NCBI GenBank assembly: GCA_049515655.1
Contig: JBEKTW010000035.1
Location: forward strand, 1-24,488
Length of the DNA stretch: 24,488 nt
Source of the DNA: JBEKTW01 sp049515655
GTDB lineage: Bacteria; Bacteroidota; Ignavibacteria; UBA10030; SZUA-254
Direction of reading: 5' to 3'
The notes under the pieces are model-generated. The model was not told the DNA's origin, ran no database searches, and saw only the letters and a list, made by a program, of their open reading frames with translations. Positions within the stretch are counted from its first letter, which is position 1. The number at the start of each line of letters is the position of its first letter. The position numbers and the translations under genes are program-made. Below are positions 1-8,161 of this stretch, piece by piece.

Positions 1-195
1 AACGCGACGATCCGGATCTTTACTCTGGCGGGGGAACTCGTGACCACGCTCACCAATGTCGGAAGCTCGACTCCCGGAGAAATAGAGTGGAATCTTCTCA
101 GTCAGAGCAACCGCGCGCTCGCCAGTGGTCTGTACGTTTTCACCGTAGAATCCCAAGCCGGCAAGCAAATTGGCAAATTTGTTTTGATTCGTTGA
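1..195 (+). CDS. C-terminal end of a T9SS-secreted protein (type A sorting / FlgD-Ig-like domain), 5' end outside the window
   Basis: The first 64 codons are open in frame 1 and end at TGA 193-195. The peptide reads as a C-terminal type IX secretion sorting domain: a strand with the pattern IRIFTLAGELVTTL, a W (in EIEWN), then LASGLYVFTVES and a final KFVLIR. This matches the family pattern of (I/V)YDLxGxxV..W..GxxhaSGxY and a terminal K(h)hhhR. Such domains direct cargo through the outer membrane and are then removed. The cargo itself lies upstream of the window, so its function is unknown. A FlgD-Ig-like C-terminal repeat in a non-T9SS protein is the main alternative. Confidence 0.8.
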   Translation, partial: NATIRIFTLAGELVTTLTNVGSSTPGEIEWNLLSQSNRALASGLYVFTVESQAGKQIGKFVLIR

Positions 196-218
196 CCCTT
201 TCAGATGGAGTGAACAAA

Positions 219-297
219 ATGAAAAACACGTTAAAGTATCTCGCCGCTCTTCTTCCTGCCTGCCCCCGTTTTATCTGCCAACGGGAATCCTAGTTAA
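219..297 (+). pseudogene. Broken start of an exported protein, possibly PorV-like
   Basis: An ATG at 219 follows a GGAG at 207-210 and opens a signal-peptide-like sequence, MKNTLKYLAALLPA. The frame then runs into TAG at 291-293. Shifting by one base restores a natural signal-peptide end, LPAPVLSANGNPS, which itself stops at TAA 295-297. This is best read as the remnant of a gene that followed the T9SS cargo gene and lost almost all of its body plus one frame. In Ignavibacteria a PorV/PorQ family gene often sits here and starts with a similar segment, but that identification is an inference from context only. Confidence 0.45.
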
Positions 298-323
298 TTC
301 CCTGTGCAGATCCAAGTTGCTAG

Positions 324-353
324 AAAAAAAACGGCCCACACGCGCAGGCCGTT
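324..353 (-). terminator. Rho-independent terminator of the MarR-GNAT/S41/DUF5916 operon
   Basis: Read on the minus strand, a 7-bp perfect stem (AACGGCC / GGCCGTT, plus-strand 330-336 and 347-353) closes a 10-nt loop and is followed by a run of T (plus-strand A run 324-331). It lies about 130 bases beyond the stop codon of the barrel protein gene, which ends at 486. No gene lies between them. Confidence 0.8.
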
Positions 354-485
354 AGTTGTTTAGGCATATCCATTCGATCGTATTCTGGCGATAAAAAGGC
401 ACGGACGGTTCAGTACTCCAGCGAGGAAATAGGAGAGTAAGGAGATGGTCCGGGAGCTCTTGCGGGAAGCGCAGAAATCCTGAGT

Positions 486-2669
486 TCACACCCTCCACAA
501 ATATGAAGCCTTGAAGAAAAAGCCTCTCATGGTTTCCAGGAACCGGTCGCTCGGAACGTAATCGTCGTTTTCCCAGGCGGTTTTTTCGTAAAGCGATCCG
601 TAGCCCGCGTACATAACCGTACCGGGGATGAAAGTGAAGGAGCCGAGAAAATCGGTAAGTAGCTGCCGGCGGTAATTGTTGTATTCGACCACTCCCCGCA
701 CGAAGAGGTACCGGTTCAGCTGGTACGTCAGCTTGAAGCGGCTGATGGGATAATTATAGATCATCGATGCATCGGAGTCGCGCGAAAAGTCCGAAAAGGT
801 AAACGTAAACTCCGAGTTCAGTTTTTCGGCCGGCTGGTAGGTCGCAGCCGCGCTGATGATGTTCGATGTGCCCTGGACCGGGTCCGTCGTATAGAGAATG
901 GCTTTGGTCCTGCGGTACAGCACTCCTGCGTAAAATTCCTTCGTCCACTGCCCCTGGCACAAGATGTAAAATCCTCCTGTCCTGAATCTTTCTCCGTTGT
1001 AAATCTCGGTGGAATACGAATATTTGACTTTCAGGATCATCGTCCCCCACAGATAGTTCGTAACAGCAATATGATTGAACGTCTCCCAGAGATCGAAAAA
1101 TTTATCTTTTGTCTGTCCCGTGAACATCTCCAGGTCAATCCTCCGAAGGACCCCCGACGAGGGGTAGAATTTTGGCCTGAGAAGTCCTGTCCCCAGCGTC
1201 AACCCGGTCCGGTTGACATATCCGACACCCATCTCGGCATTGAAATTCTCCGCTATGTCCCTGAAGCTCAGATCGTAATCCATGTCGCGCGTAACGGAAC
1301 TATAGCGCAAACCCACGCTATGTCCGGTTGTCACCTGTGTTGCGGGATCAGCTTTTGCTCCGGATATCATACCGTCATATTCGAACATGCCCGAGGGGGT
1401 TAACCGCACCTGGCCGTCGAGAATGGCAAGCCTGTTGTAATGGCCAGTCTGCTCGAAACCTGTGTACATGCAGCCGAGGTAACTATCCTGTCCCACCGCC
1501 CGCTTGTAGCGGAGAGCAACGAAATGGTTGTATCTCCCTCCGGCCACAGAAGACTCCTCGGGCAACTGGTCAGCGGCATAAATCGACGCGATCGTATTTT
1601 CTCTCCCTATTTTGCCGGTCAGCTTCGCTCCCGCAAGAGGGCTCACGATCGTCCTTGTATTAACAATCGATTGAACAGGATCCAGCTCTGAAGCTGCGGT
1701 CCCCGCAACATTGAAAGTCTCGCTTCCTTCCTGGAAAAAAGGCCGTTTCTCCGGGTAGAGGAGGGCGTGGCGAAGATTGACGTCCACCTGACCCGCGTCG
1801 GATTCCACTTGGCTGAAATCGGGTTTGTACGTCCCATCGAGGACCAGATCAGGCGTGATGCCGTACTTCCCGGTGAGTCCGAGCTCTACGCTGTTGTCCG
1901 AAGTTTTAAGCTCTCCCTGATTAATCTCGTACTTACGGCTATACGTGACGGCTGGAAGGATCTCAATGAGTGCTCCCTGTTTCAGCCCCGTGAATACCAT
2001 CGGATGCATCTGTGCCAGCCAGGAGGAGTATGAACCGCCGAGTGCAGGATCAAGCGGCGGATAAGTCCCCTGTTCCCTTCGCCGGCTTATCGCCCGCTCA
2101 AAGATGACGCCCATTGTCACTGTGTCACGGCCACTGAAACGGATGCTCCGGAGAGGTATCTGTATTTCAACGGTGTATCCATGGTCGTCCATGTGGCCTG
2201 CACTGTACCAGACCAGGTCATAGGCCGCGTCCTCTCCCGCGGCTGTGAAGCGCGTATCGGTTTGGACACCGAGTGGATTGACGTAGAGTCCGTAGCCGGC
2301 CTGATGATCGAAGAACGAGTCCAGATTGATGCAGACCCAATCGTCCGTGAGATTGTTGTCGCGTGCTGTCATGTTCGCCTTGATCTCGTCCGGCGCGTTG
2401 TCGTCGCACCGGAAAGCGAAATAGAGATTCTCACTGTCATAGGCCATGAAAACCTTGGTCTCGCCAAGCATTGCTTTTCCGTAATCGGGCTCACAGGTTT
2501 TGAAGCCTGTTACGAAGGGCGCCTCCTGCCAGACGGGATCATCGAGCTTTCCGTCGATGACGGGTGGAGTACTTGTGCAGAGGGGCCTGAACGGTTCAGT
2601 CGCGCCTGCGGTTGCGCAAAGAGCTACCGTGAGGAGGAGAATGAGCACCATGGTTCTGTTGTGTTTCAT
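486..2669 (-). CDS. Exported CBM9-like / DUF5916 outer-membrane barrel protein
   Basis: A 727-residue protein with a signal peptide (hydrophobic residues 7-22, likely cut near ATAGA-TE). A carbohydrate-binding family 9 / DOMON-like domain follows from about residue 32 to 225, carrying the hallmark IDGKLDDPVWQEA at 38-50 and LYFAFRCDD at 82-90. The rest is rich in alternating aromatic strands typical of the DUF5916 barrel and ends in an aromatic motif, FFFKASYLWRV, as outer-membrane barrels do. Members of this family are common in Bacteroidota; their substrate is unknown. It lies 54 nt downstream of the S41 peptidase gene on the same strand and is probably co-transcribed with it. The terminator at 324-353 closes the unit. 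No strong Shine-Dalgarno sequence is visible before the ATG. Confidence 0.88.
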   Translation of the reverse strand: MKHNRTMVLILLLTVALCATAGATEPFRPLCTSTPPVIDGKLDDPVWQEAPFVTGFKTCEPDYGKAMLGETKVFMAYDSENLYFAFRCDDNAPDEIKANMTARDNNLTDDWVCINLDSFFDHQAGYGLYVNPLGVQTDTRFTAAGEDAAYDLVWYSAGHMDDHGYTVEIQIPLRSIRFSGRDTVTMGVIFERAISRRREQGTYPPLDPALGGSYSSWLAQMHPMVFTGLKQGALIEILPAVTYSRKYEINQGELKTSDNSVELGLTGKYGITPDLVLDGTYKPDFSQVESDAGQVDVNLRHALLYPEKRPFFQEGSETFNVAGTAASELDPVQSIVNTRTIVSPLAGAKLTGKIGRENTIASIYAADQLPEESSVAGGRYNHFVALRYKRAVGQDSYLGCMYTGFEQTGHYNRLAILDGQVRLTPSGMFEYDGMISGAKADPATQVTTGHSVGLRYSSVTRDMDYDLSFRDIAENFNAEMGVGYVNRTGLTLGTGLLRPKFYPSSGVLRRIDLEMFTGQTKDKFFDLWETFNHIAVTNYLWGTMILKVKYSYSTEIYNGERFRTGGFYILCQGQWTKEFYAGVLYRRTKAILYTTDPVQGTSNIISAAATYQPAEKLNSEFTFTFSDFSRDSDASMIYNYPISRFKLTYQLNRYLFVRGVVEYNNYRRQLLTDFLGSFTFIPGTVMYAGYGSLYEKTAWENDDYVPSDRFLETMRGFFFKASYLWRV

Positions 2670-2723
2670 AAATCATCCAGTCGAAATCATGGTAGAACTG
2701 TTATGGCTCTCCACTTGTGAGTG

Positions 2724-4085
2724 TCACCGGTTGCTGCGGGGATTGACATCAGTTCTTCCGTCGTCATACATCCCGACGAGCTCTGTGACTTCCCCGCCCG
2801 TGCCACGGTTGAACCTGATTCTGAAATTATCCAATCCTACCAGTTGAAATGTATCATCTCCCATCGGGACAAGACGAAACTTCGGGCGGCTTTCGCGCTG
2901 ATAGTACAACGAACCGTTCTCCAGTGAGATCCTGCGCGGGCCAAACGATCCTTCAAAAGACGCGAGCGTCTTTGCGTCAACGGTGACCGGATTCTTTTCC
3001 AGGTCGAGACTCTTCAATGCCCATGCAAGCTGCTTCTTCCTTGTTGGATTCTGTTCTTTGTCCATGATCTTCTTCAGAGCCTCAATGCGGGCAACGGTCA
3101 ATGCCTGGTCGGCAGGTACATTGATGTCGGGCGTGACGCCCGTTCCTTCCCAGTTCGTCTTTGTGATCGGATTGATAGCTCTGCCGTACGGTAATTGGAG
3201 ACTGATATGAAGTGTGGGGAAGTCTTGAATATTCACAGGGTGGGCGCCACCGCCGGTGACCTCGCCGATAATTGTGCCGCGCTTGAGATTCTTCAGGTTG
3301 TAAGTAAACTCCTCAGCGCCGGAAAACGTGGCGCTGCTGGTCAGGACGTAAACCGGAACCGCCGTCATCTTCGGTCCTACGACGTGTCCCTGCGTCCAGA
3401 ATTGCTGGGTCTCATCGGTTTTGCGAATGTAGAAAGTGTTCAGATGGACAGGTTCTTCAAAGAGGTAGCTGGAGATCAGCTGGATCATGGACGGGTTTCC
3501 GCCGCCGTTCTGACGCATATCGAAGATGATTGCGTCGGTATGCGCGAGAAAGTTCATCGCGGCGATTGCGGTCGCTGCGGCTTCGCCGAACGACGTTTCG
3601 GCGAAGTAGCGGAAGTCTAAGTATCCGATATTCCCCGGCAGGATCTCCACCTTCCGGAATCCGTAATTATCCCTGCGCAACTGCTCGAGCTGGCGCTTCC
3701 GTTCTTCGTCGGGTGTCATCGCCGGCGCCCCGTTCTGATCTTGGGAACGAGGCATCTGAAAAAGCAGATGCTTGTCATGACTCACTGACTGCAGATCGCT
3801 GGTCAGCTGATCGGTGAATTCAGAAAGTAATTTGATCTTTTTGTATTTGCCTTCCTTAAGGTTGTTGCGGACAAGCTGTTCCATCTTCTTTGCAACATCC
3901 GGGAAGACGTAGGCGTCGTTCAGGGCCGCTGTCACAGAATCGATAATTGCGGTCTGGGTCTTTTCGTCGACGGCCGGCTGTTGAGGTGCAACATTCTGAG
4001 CGTATACGGCAGCGATGCCAAGCAGCAATGCGATAAGAATTATTGTGCAGCGCGTGATCGTATGGTACTTATTTCTGCGGTTCAT
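2724..4085 (-). CDS. Exported S41 family peptidase (IRBP-like, tail-specific protease fold)
   Basis: A 453-residue protein with a signal peptide (hydrophobic 14-28, likely cut after VYAQ). An N-terminal helical S41 domain at about 40-110 carries SHDKH at 102-106. The catalytic domain has DMRQNGGG at 189-196, TFSGAEEF at 253-260 with S255 as likely nucleophile, the segment GEVTGGGAHP at 274-283, and WEGTGVTPDI at 312-321. The segment after the serine is of the TGGGAHP type rather than the lysine-containing type of CtpA-like enzymes, which places it with the IRBP-like S41 group. A small C-terminal beta domain of the kind often found in exported Bacteroidota S41 proteins follows from about 360. 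The ATG is 10 nt after the stop of the MarR-GNAT gene, with AAGGA overlapping that stop as its ribosome-binding site, so the two genes are coupled. It would act in the periplasm or outside the cell. Confidence 0.9.
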   Translation of the reverse strand: MNRRNKYHTITRCTIILIALLLGIAAVYAQNVAPQQPAVDEKTQTAIIDSVTAALNDAYVFPDVAKKMEQLVRNNLKEGKYKKIKLLSEFTDQLTSDLQSVSHDKHLLFQMPRSQDQNGAPAMTPDEERKRQLEQLRRDNYGFRKVEILPGNIGYLDFRYFAETSFGEAAATAIAAMNFLAHTDAIIFDMRQNGGGNPSMIQLISSYLFEEPVHLNTFYIRKTDETQQFWTQGHVVGPKMTAVPVYVLTSSATFSGAEEFTYNLKNLKRGTIIGEVTGGGAHPVNIQDFPTLHISLQLPYGRAINPITKTNWEGTGVTPDINVPADQALTVARIEALKKIMDKEQNPTRKKQLAWALKSLDLEKNPVTVDAKTLASFEGSFGPRRISLENGSLYYQRESRPKFRLVPMGDDTFQLVGLDNFRIRFNRGTGGEVTELVGMYDDGRTDVNPRSNR

Positions 4086-4095
4086 TCTGTGTTCC

Positions 4096-5073
4096 TTATG
4101 CTGTGGGTGTGTTCATCCGAGGTAAGTCGAGTTTCATCACAATCGTCGGCCGCTGAAATGGCCTGAGGTCGAGCGGATGCCGTCTTGTCTTCCGGAATCC
4201 CAGTGACCTATAGAGATGGTTTGCCGCTTTTAATTTTGGATTTGTGCAGAGGTAAAGTTCTCTCGCTCCGGATTCCTCGGTGCGCCGTATGACTCTCAGC
4301 GAGAGCAACCTGCCGATGCCCCGTCCCTGGTGCTTTTTCGTGACCGCCATTTTTGCGAGCTCCATCGTCCCGTCGCGGTGGCGGATCAGCGCGCAGGTGC
4401 CGATCACCGCGTCGGATGTACAGGCGAAGAAGATCGAGCCGCCTTTGTTCACGATTGTTCCCTTCGGATTGTCGAGGAGCCTCCGGTCGGCGTTTTCGAC
4501 TGAAAAATATGCCTCGAGCCATTCTGTATTAAGCGAGCGAAAATATTTTTTCAGGGAAGCGTGGTACTCCCGTATCTCGATATCCGCCGGGAGAGTGCCA
4601 TGGAGACGCAACCATACGCGTTCATACATGTTGCGGAGGTCAAGCTCGCGCTCGATCTTTTCCATCCCGTCCGGGAAGCTACCGCCCGTTGAATCAAGAA
4701 GGTCTTTCGTTGCGGCTCTGATCTCGTTCCAGACCGGTGTCAGCGCCTTCGCGGTCCTGCGTCCATGGTCGGTCAGGCGGAGATGCTGCTGCCTCCGGTC
4801 ATGCCGCCCGGCGGACCAGGCAACCAGGCCGTGCCGGTTAAGTTCTTTGGCGATCTGGTTCACTGCAGTGTGACTGATGCCGAGAAGTTCAGCGGCTCCG
4901 GTGATTGTAAGGGAGGACCACCGCGTGAGTGCATAAAAGAGCGAAAACCAACGCGCTTCAAAGTCGATGTCAAGTTTATGATAGAGAAGCGAGACATCCC
5001 TTGCGAGCCGGTCACTGATCCTCCGCAGTCTGCTGGCGAAGGCAAGTTCCCCGAGTGTGGTGATGACGTCCAT
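4096..5073 (-). CDS. MarR-type winged-helix regulator fused to a GNAT acetyltransferase
   Basis: A 325-residue fusion. Residues about 10-145 form a MarR-type domain: the winged helix at 50-105 contains ELLGISHTAVNQIAKEL (recognition helix) and GRHDRRQQHLRLT (wing). Residues about 165-318 form a GNAT domain with the acetyl-CoA motif HQGRGIGRLL at 248-257 and NHLYRSLGFRK at 285-295. Such MarR-GNAT fusions are known in many bacteria, but the acetylated substrate is generally unknown. The ATG at 5071-5073 has GGAAG about 6 nt upstream. A perfect 28-bp palindrome lies 26 nt upstream of the start and is the likely self-operator. The gene is first in a probable operon with the S41 peptidase and the DUF5916 protein. 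Confidence 0.9.
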   Translation of the reverse strand: MDVITTLGELAFASRLRRISDRLARDVSLLYHKLDIDFEARWFSLFYALTRWSSLTITGAAELLGISHTAVNQIAKELNRHGLVAWSAGRHDRRQQHLRLTDHGRRTAKALTPVWNEIRAATKDLLDSTGGSFPDGMEKIERELDLRNMYERVWLRLHGTLPADIEIREYHASLKKYFRSLNTEWLEAYFSVENADRRLLDNPKGTIVNKGGSIFFACTSDAVIGTCALIRHRDGTMELAKMAVTKKHQGRGIGRLLSLRVIRRTEESGARELYLCTNPKLKAANHLYRSLGFRKTRRHPLDLRPFQRPTIVMKLDLPRMNTPTA

Positions 5074-5099
5074 GCAATCTTCCTTTTCTGAATGTACGG

Positions 5100-5127
5100 A
5101 ATATTATGAAAGAGGTTTCATAATATT
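5100..5127. promoter_or_regulatory. Perfect 12-4-12 palindrome, likely MarR-type operator
   Basis: AATATTATGAAA, a 4-nt GAGG spacer, and TTTCATAATATT form an exact inverted repeat. It lies 26 nt upstream of the start of the MarR-GNAT gene, where the promoter should be. MarR proteins usually bind palindromes of about 16-22 bp at their own promoters, so self-repression is the simplest reading. As RNA it could also form a hairpin, but it has no T-run and sits at a 5' end, so a terminator is unlikely. Confidence 0.7.
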
Positions 5128-5484
5128 TTCGTACTACGCAAAACATCGAATATCGTGGGAAATCTGGTTTCTTAAGCGTTATTTTCTGGCTGATGGAAGT
5201 GGATTAAGGAATGTTCCATACCCCGTGTCAGAACGACAGGCGTTTTCGCAGCCGCCAATCGGACAACGACAGAAGCCGCCTGGCCTGCGGCGTGCGAAAA
5301 ATGATTGCGGGCGCGGGTTCCTCCGTTGAACGTCCCCTTAACGACCTCCGGGGCGGACAAGTTTCTTTCCTGCGGGGGCCGTTTGAGGCTTGGCCGTTCC
5401 GCGAATGCAAGATACCAGAGCATGATGATGTTCGCGGGAGGGACGATCATAAAGAGGCTCAGCGCGGGAGCAACCTGTTCATAT
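5128..5484. other. Intergenic region between divergent MarR-GNAT and PPK2 genes
   Basis: About 360 bases with no convincing gene. The longest open frame (minus strand, up to 136 codons across 5172-5582) has no recognisable domain, no ribosome-binding site, and overlaps the PPK2 promoter candidate. It is treated as chance. The regulatory sites I can support lie at its two ends. Confidence 0.5.
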
Positions 5485-5516
5485 TTGACAAATTGCCCAA
5501 AAAGGTTATATTTTTG
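5485..5516 (+). promoter_or_regulatory. Bacteroidota-type promoter candidate for the PPK2 gene
   Basis: TTG at 5485-5487 (within TTTGACA) and TATTTTTG at 5509-5516 are separated by 21 bases. This fits the Bacteroidota primary sigma pattern TTG / TAnnTTTG. It would start transcription near 5523, giving a leader of about 95 nt before the ATG at 5619. Confidence 0.5.
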
Positions 5517-5539
5517 TCGTGAAGAGAAGATCCAGGTTT

Positions 5540-5558
5540 TTGAACAGTAGTTGTTCAA
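5540..5558. promoter_or_regulatory. Palindrome in the PPK2 leader, possible operator
   Basis: TTGAACA, 5 nt, TGTTCAA is a perfect 7-5-7 inverted repeat. It lies just downstream of the proposed transcription start and 60 nt before the PPK2 start codon, a position suited to a repressor roadblock. The binding protein is unknown. It is not similar in sequence to the palindrome at 5100-5127. Confidence 0.4.
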
Positions 5559-5618
5559 TGACATTTTTTCAAAACAGTGCAATTACTCTTTGTGAACTCA
5601 CAATGATGGAGAATCCAT

Positions 5619-7100
5619 ATGTTTGAAACAGCGGAAATCGGGAACAAGGTAGACAAAGAGACGTTTGCCAAAGAAGCACCATTGGTGCGCGAGGGGTTGC
5701 TCGTCGCCCAAAGGGAAGTGCTGAACGCAAAGATCCCTGTCATCATTCTCATAGGAGGAAATGAAGGCGCCGGGAAAGGAGAAGTGGTGAATCTCATTAA
5801 TGAATGGATGGACGCGCGCGGAATCCAGACGCACGCGATGTGGTCTCCGTCCGACGAGGAAAAGGAGCGCCCCCCGTTCTGGCGATTCTGGCGGATACTT
5901 CCGCCTAAGGGCAAGATCGGCATCTTCTTCGGCTCATGGTACACCGAGCCGATCATCGACCGAGTGTACAGGAGAATTCATGATGACGGATTTACTCGCG
6001 AGCTTGAGCGCATACGCGAATTCGAGAAAATGCTGGTCGATGAAGGAGCGCTCCTCCTGAAATTCTGGCTGCACTTATCCAAGAAAACGCAGAAAGAGCG
6101 CCTCATGGAGATCCAGAGCGACCCTCTCACTGCGTGGAGGGTGACAAAGCTCGACTGGAAATTCTTCAAGAGGTATGACAGGTTCAGAAAAATCTCCGAA
6201 CAGGCTGTCAAGGAAACGAGCACGGGAGAAGCGCCGTGGCACATTATTGAAGCCGTCGACAAAAGATACCGACATCTGACCGTCACCAAACTCATGCTGC
6301 AAGGGATGCAGGACAGTTTGAAAAAGGCAAAAGAAACACCGGCTGCGCCGCCCCCCAAGCCGCCACTGCCAAGACCCAGAAAGGTGAACGTGATCAACCA
6401 GCTCGACCTGACGAAGTCGATCGCTCAAAAGGCGTATGAAACGTCACTGCTCAAATATCAGGGAAAACTGAACGTCCTCAGCAGAAAATTGCACCAGGAA
6501 CATGAATCCATGGTGCTGGTGTTTGAAGGAAACGATGCCGCCGGGAAAGGCGGCTCCATCCGCCGCACGATCCAGGGAATGGATGCGAGGTCGTACCAGA
6601 TAACTCAGATTGCCGCCCCGACGGAAGAGGAACGCGCCCAGCCTTATCTCTGGAGATTCTGGAGGCACCTGCCGCGCCTCGGTAAGGTGACCATCTTCGA
6701 CCGGTCGTGGTACGGGAGAGTTCTGGTAGAAAGGATAGAAGGATTTTGTCGCGAGAGCGACTGGAAACGCGCGTACAATGAAATCAATGAATTCGAGGAT
6801 CAGCTCACGGACTTTGGTATTGTTGTCCTGAAATTCTGGCTTTCGATAAGCAAGGAGGAACAGATGCGTAGGTTCAAAGAGCGTGAGGCCATCGCATACA
6901 AACAGTACAAGATCACCGAAGAGGATTGGCGCAACCGTGAAAAATGGGATGCTTATGAAGCGGCTGTCTGCGACATGGTCGAACAGACGAGCACAAAGAC
7001 CGCCCCCTGGATACTTGTTGAAGCCAATGACAAGAAGTACGCGCGGATTAAGATTCTGAAGACGATTTGCGACCGGCTGGAAAAAGAACAGCATTCATAG
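5619..7100 (+). CDS. pap: Two-domain class II PPK2: polyphosphate:AMP phosphotransferase
   Basis: A 493-residue protein made of two tandem PPK2 domains (about 1-235 and 260-493) joined by a proline-rich linker (PPPKPPLPRP, 244-253). The C-terminal domain is complete: Walker A EGNDAAGKGG at 303-312, Walker B and lid IFDRSWYGRVLVER at 359-372. The N-terminal domain keeps Walker A GGNEGAGKGE at 46-55 but has IFFGSWYTEP at 102-111, without the Asp-Arg of the active copy. This is the known pattern of class II enzymes, where the C-terminal half is catalytic and the N-terminal half structural. The reaction is AMP plus polyphosphate to ADP in the cytosol. The ATG has GGAG 8 nt upstream. The gene stands alone, with its own promoter candidate and leader palindrome. 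Confidence 0.93.
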   Translation: MFETAEIGNKVDKETFAKEAPLVREGLLVAQREVLNAKIPVIILIGGNEGAGKGEVVNLINEWMDARGIQTHAMWSPSDEEKERPPFWRFWRILPPKGKIGIFFGSWYTEPIIDRVYRRIHDDGFTRELERIREFEKMLVDEGALLLKFWLHLSKKTQKERLMEIQSDPLTAWRVTKLDWKFFKRYDRFRKISEQAVKETSTGEAPWHIIEAVDKRYRHLTVTKLMLQGMQDSLKKAKETPAAPPPKPPLPRPRKVNVINQLDLTKSIAQKAYETSLLKYQGKLNVLSRKLHQEHESMVLVFEGNDAAGKGGSIRRTIQGMDARSYQITQIAAPTEEERAQPYLWRFWRHLPRLGKVTIFDRSWYGRVLVERIEGFCRESDWKRAYNEINEFEDQLTDFGIVVLKFWLSISKEEQMRRFKEREAIAYKQYKITEEDWRNREKWDAYEAAVCDMVEQTSTKTAPWILVEANDKKYARIKILKTICDRLEKEQHS

Positions 7101-7222
7101 CATGGCGCGGTTGTTTTCGGCCCTGCCTTCCTGAGCCGGATCGATGGCGGAACAGCTAACTTGTCTATTTCTCCAGCGCTTTCTTCGACTGCATGCGTTC
7201 GGAAAGCTCTGGATTTTCCATT

Positions 7223-7492
7223 CTACTTACCGGTAAGGAATAGCACTTCCGGCGTTCCGATGACCCCAGAAATTTTGGCGGATTCCCCTGCCTTGGATGA
7301 CCCGGTAAATGCTTCTGCCTTCTCCGGGTCATTTACTTCAAACAACATCAGCACATCATTTGGGTCAGCGGTAACCCGGAGAAGGTGAAGAAGCCGCAGA
7401 CCCGCTTCTTGCTGGGCTTTTGCGTGAGATGCGAACACCGAATGCCACGTTTCAAAGTTCGCAACCTTGTGGTGAACGAGCAGGTAATTCAA
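7223..7492 (-). CDS. Small dimeric alpha/beta-barrel protein (monooxygenase/cyclase-like), TTG start
   Basis: An 89-residue protein with the layout of a single ferredoxin-like (dimeric alpha/beta-barrel) subunit: YLLVHHKVANFETWHSVF, then a helix, then DVLMLFEVNDPEKAEAF and a final helix and strand. Proteins of this type are annotated as cyclase or antibiotic-biosynthesis monooxygenase-like, mostly with unknown substrate. The start is TTG at 7490-7492, supported by GGAG about 9 nt upstream; no in-frame ATG fits. It converges with the PPK2 gene and lies downstream of the DinB-like gene. The 126-nt gap to that gene holds palindromic repeats. Confidence 0.7.
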   Translation of the reverse strand: MNYLLVHHKVANFETWHSVFASHAKAQQEAGLRLLHLLRVTADPNDVLMLFEVNDPEKAEAFTGSSKAGESAKISGVIGTPEVLFLTGK

Positions 7493-7563
7493 GAATCAAT
7501 CTCCTATGTCGTGAGAAAGTTGACCGTGCTGGATTTGATCTCAATATGAAATGGCAACCCTGT

Positions 7564-7615
7564 AGGACAGAAATCCCTTTCTGTCCTATGTGGACAGGAT
7601 GGAATCCTGTCCTAC
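7564..7615. repeat. Two adjacent palindromes of the TAGGACAGG repeat family
   Basis: The first palindrome is AGGACAGAAA-tccc-TTTCTGTCCT (7564-7587, perfect 10-bp stem). The second is GGACAGGAT-gga-ATCCTGTCC (7592-7612, perfect 9-bp stem). Bases 7589-7615 are identical over 27 nt to 11196-11222, and 7577-7615 aligns without gaps to a diverged copy at 12433-12471. The element begins 4 nt past the stop of the DinB-like gene. Without a T-run it is at best an attenuator or RNA-stabilising 3' hairpin. Confidence 0.85.
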
Positions 7616-7618
7616 ACC

Positions 7619-8089
7619 TTAATTCCATTCCCAGATTCCCCACTTCAAAGCGGCGGGAAGCGTAAAGCCGCATTGTTTCATCGTCAACAAGATGCTGCCG
7701 CGGTGATGGGCTTCATGCGAAATGAAATACCCGAGCATGGGAACGACGCCGCGTTTGAAATTTGTGACCGCACCGCCTTTCTCGATCCAGTAGTGCAAGT
7801 ATTGTTCCATCATGGAGCCGGATTGTTCAAACGCCTTCAATAATTTCTTCTTCTCGGGACTCTTACCTTTTCCAAACTTGACAAGGTCTGTTTTCAATTT
7901 CTTTGAGAACGGTTCCAACCGCCAGACGCGCACCATGTGGAGGTGTGCCAGCTGGCGGGCGACATCCCTGCCTCCGCGCGTGCTCAATGTCGCCTTCATC
8001 GCTTCGTCGGGAATACTCTTGATCATAAAAAGAAGAATGCGATTATGGATGCGCCACGTTTCAATGATCTGGTTATCGATAGTTGTCAT
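7619..8089 (-). CDS. DinB/YfiT-like four-helix metal-binding protein
   Basis: A 156-residue protein with the DinB-like helical bundle pattern. The three likely metal ligands are H49 (in QLAHLH) and H125 and H129 (in HEAHHRG, the typical HxxxH of the last long helix). Family members are metal-dependent thiol transferases or proteins of unknown role; nothing here fixes the substrate. The gene lies 72 nt downstream of the GH92 gene on the same strand. The ATG has only a weak AGGA upstream. A TAGGACAGG-type palindrome follows its TAA stop at once. Confidence 0.8.
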   Translation of the reverse strand: MTTIDNQIIETWRIHNRILLFMIKSIPDEAMKATLSTRGGRDVARQLAHLHMVRVWRLEPFSKKLKTDLVKFGKGKSPEKKKLLKAFEQSGSMMEQYLHYWIEKGGAVTNFKRGVVPMLGYFISHEAHHRGSILLTMKQCGFTLPAALKWGIWEWN

Positions 8090-8161
8090 GGAAGAGGTAT
8101 CCTACTGTTCAGATATTTGAAGCTATTGTCTTGTGCCGTGGATGTGTGGTCGCCCGTGAGT

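Noticed and set aside
5172..5582. Minus-strand open frame of 136 codons upstream of the MarR-GNAT gene
   Set aside because: No recognisable domain or ribosome-binding site, and it overlaps the PPK2 promoter candidate and leader palindrome on the other strand.
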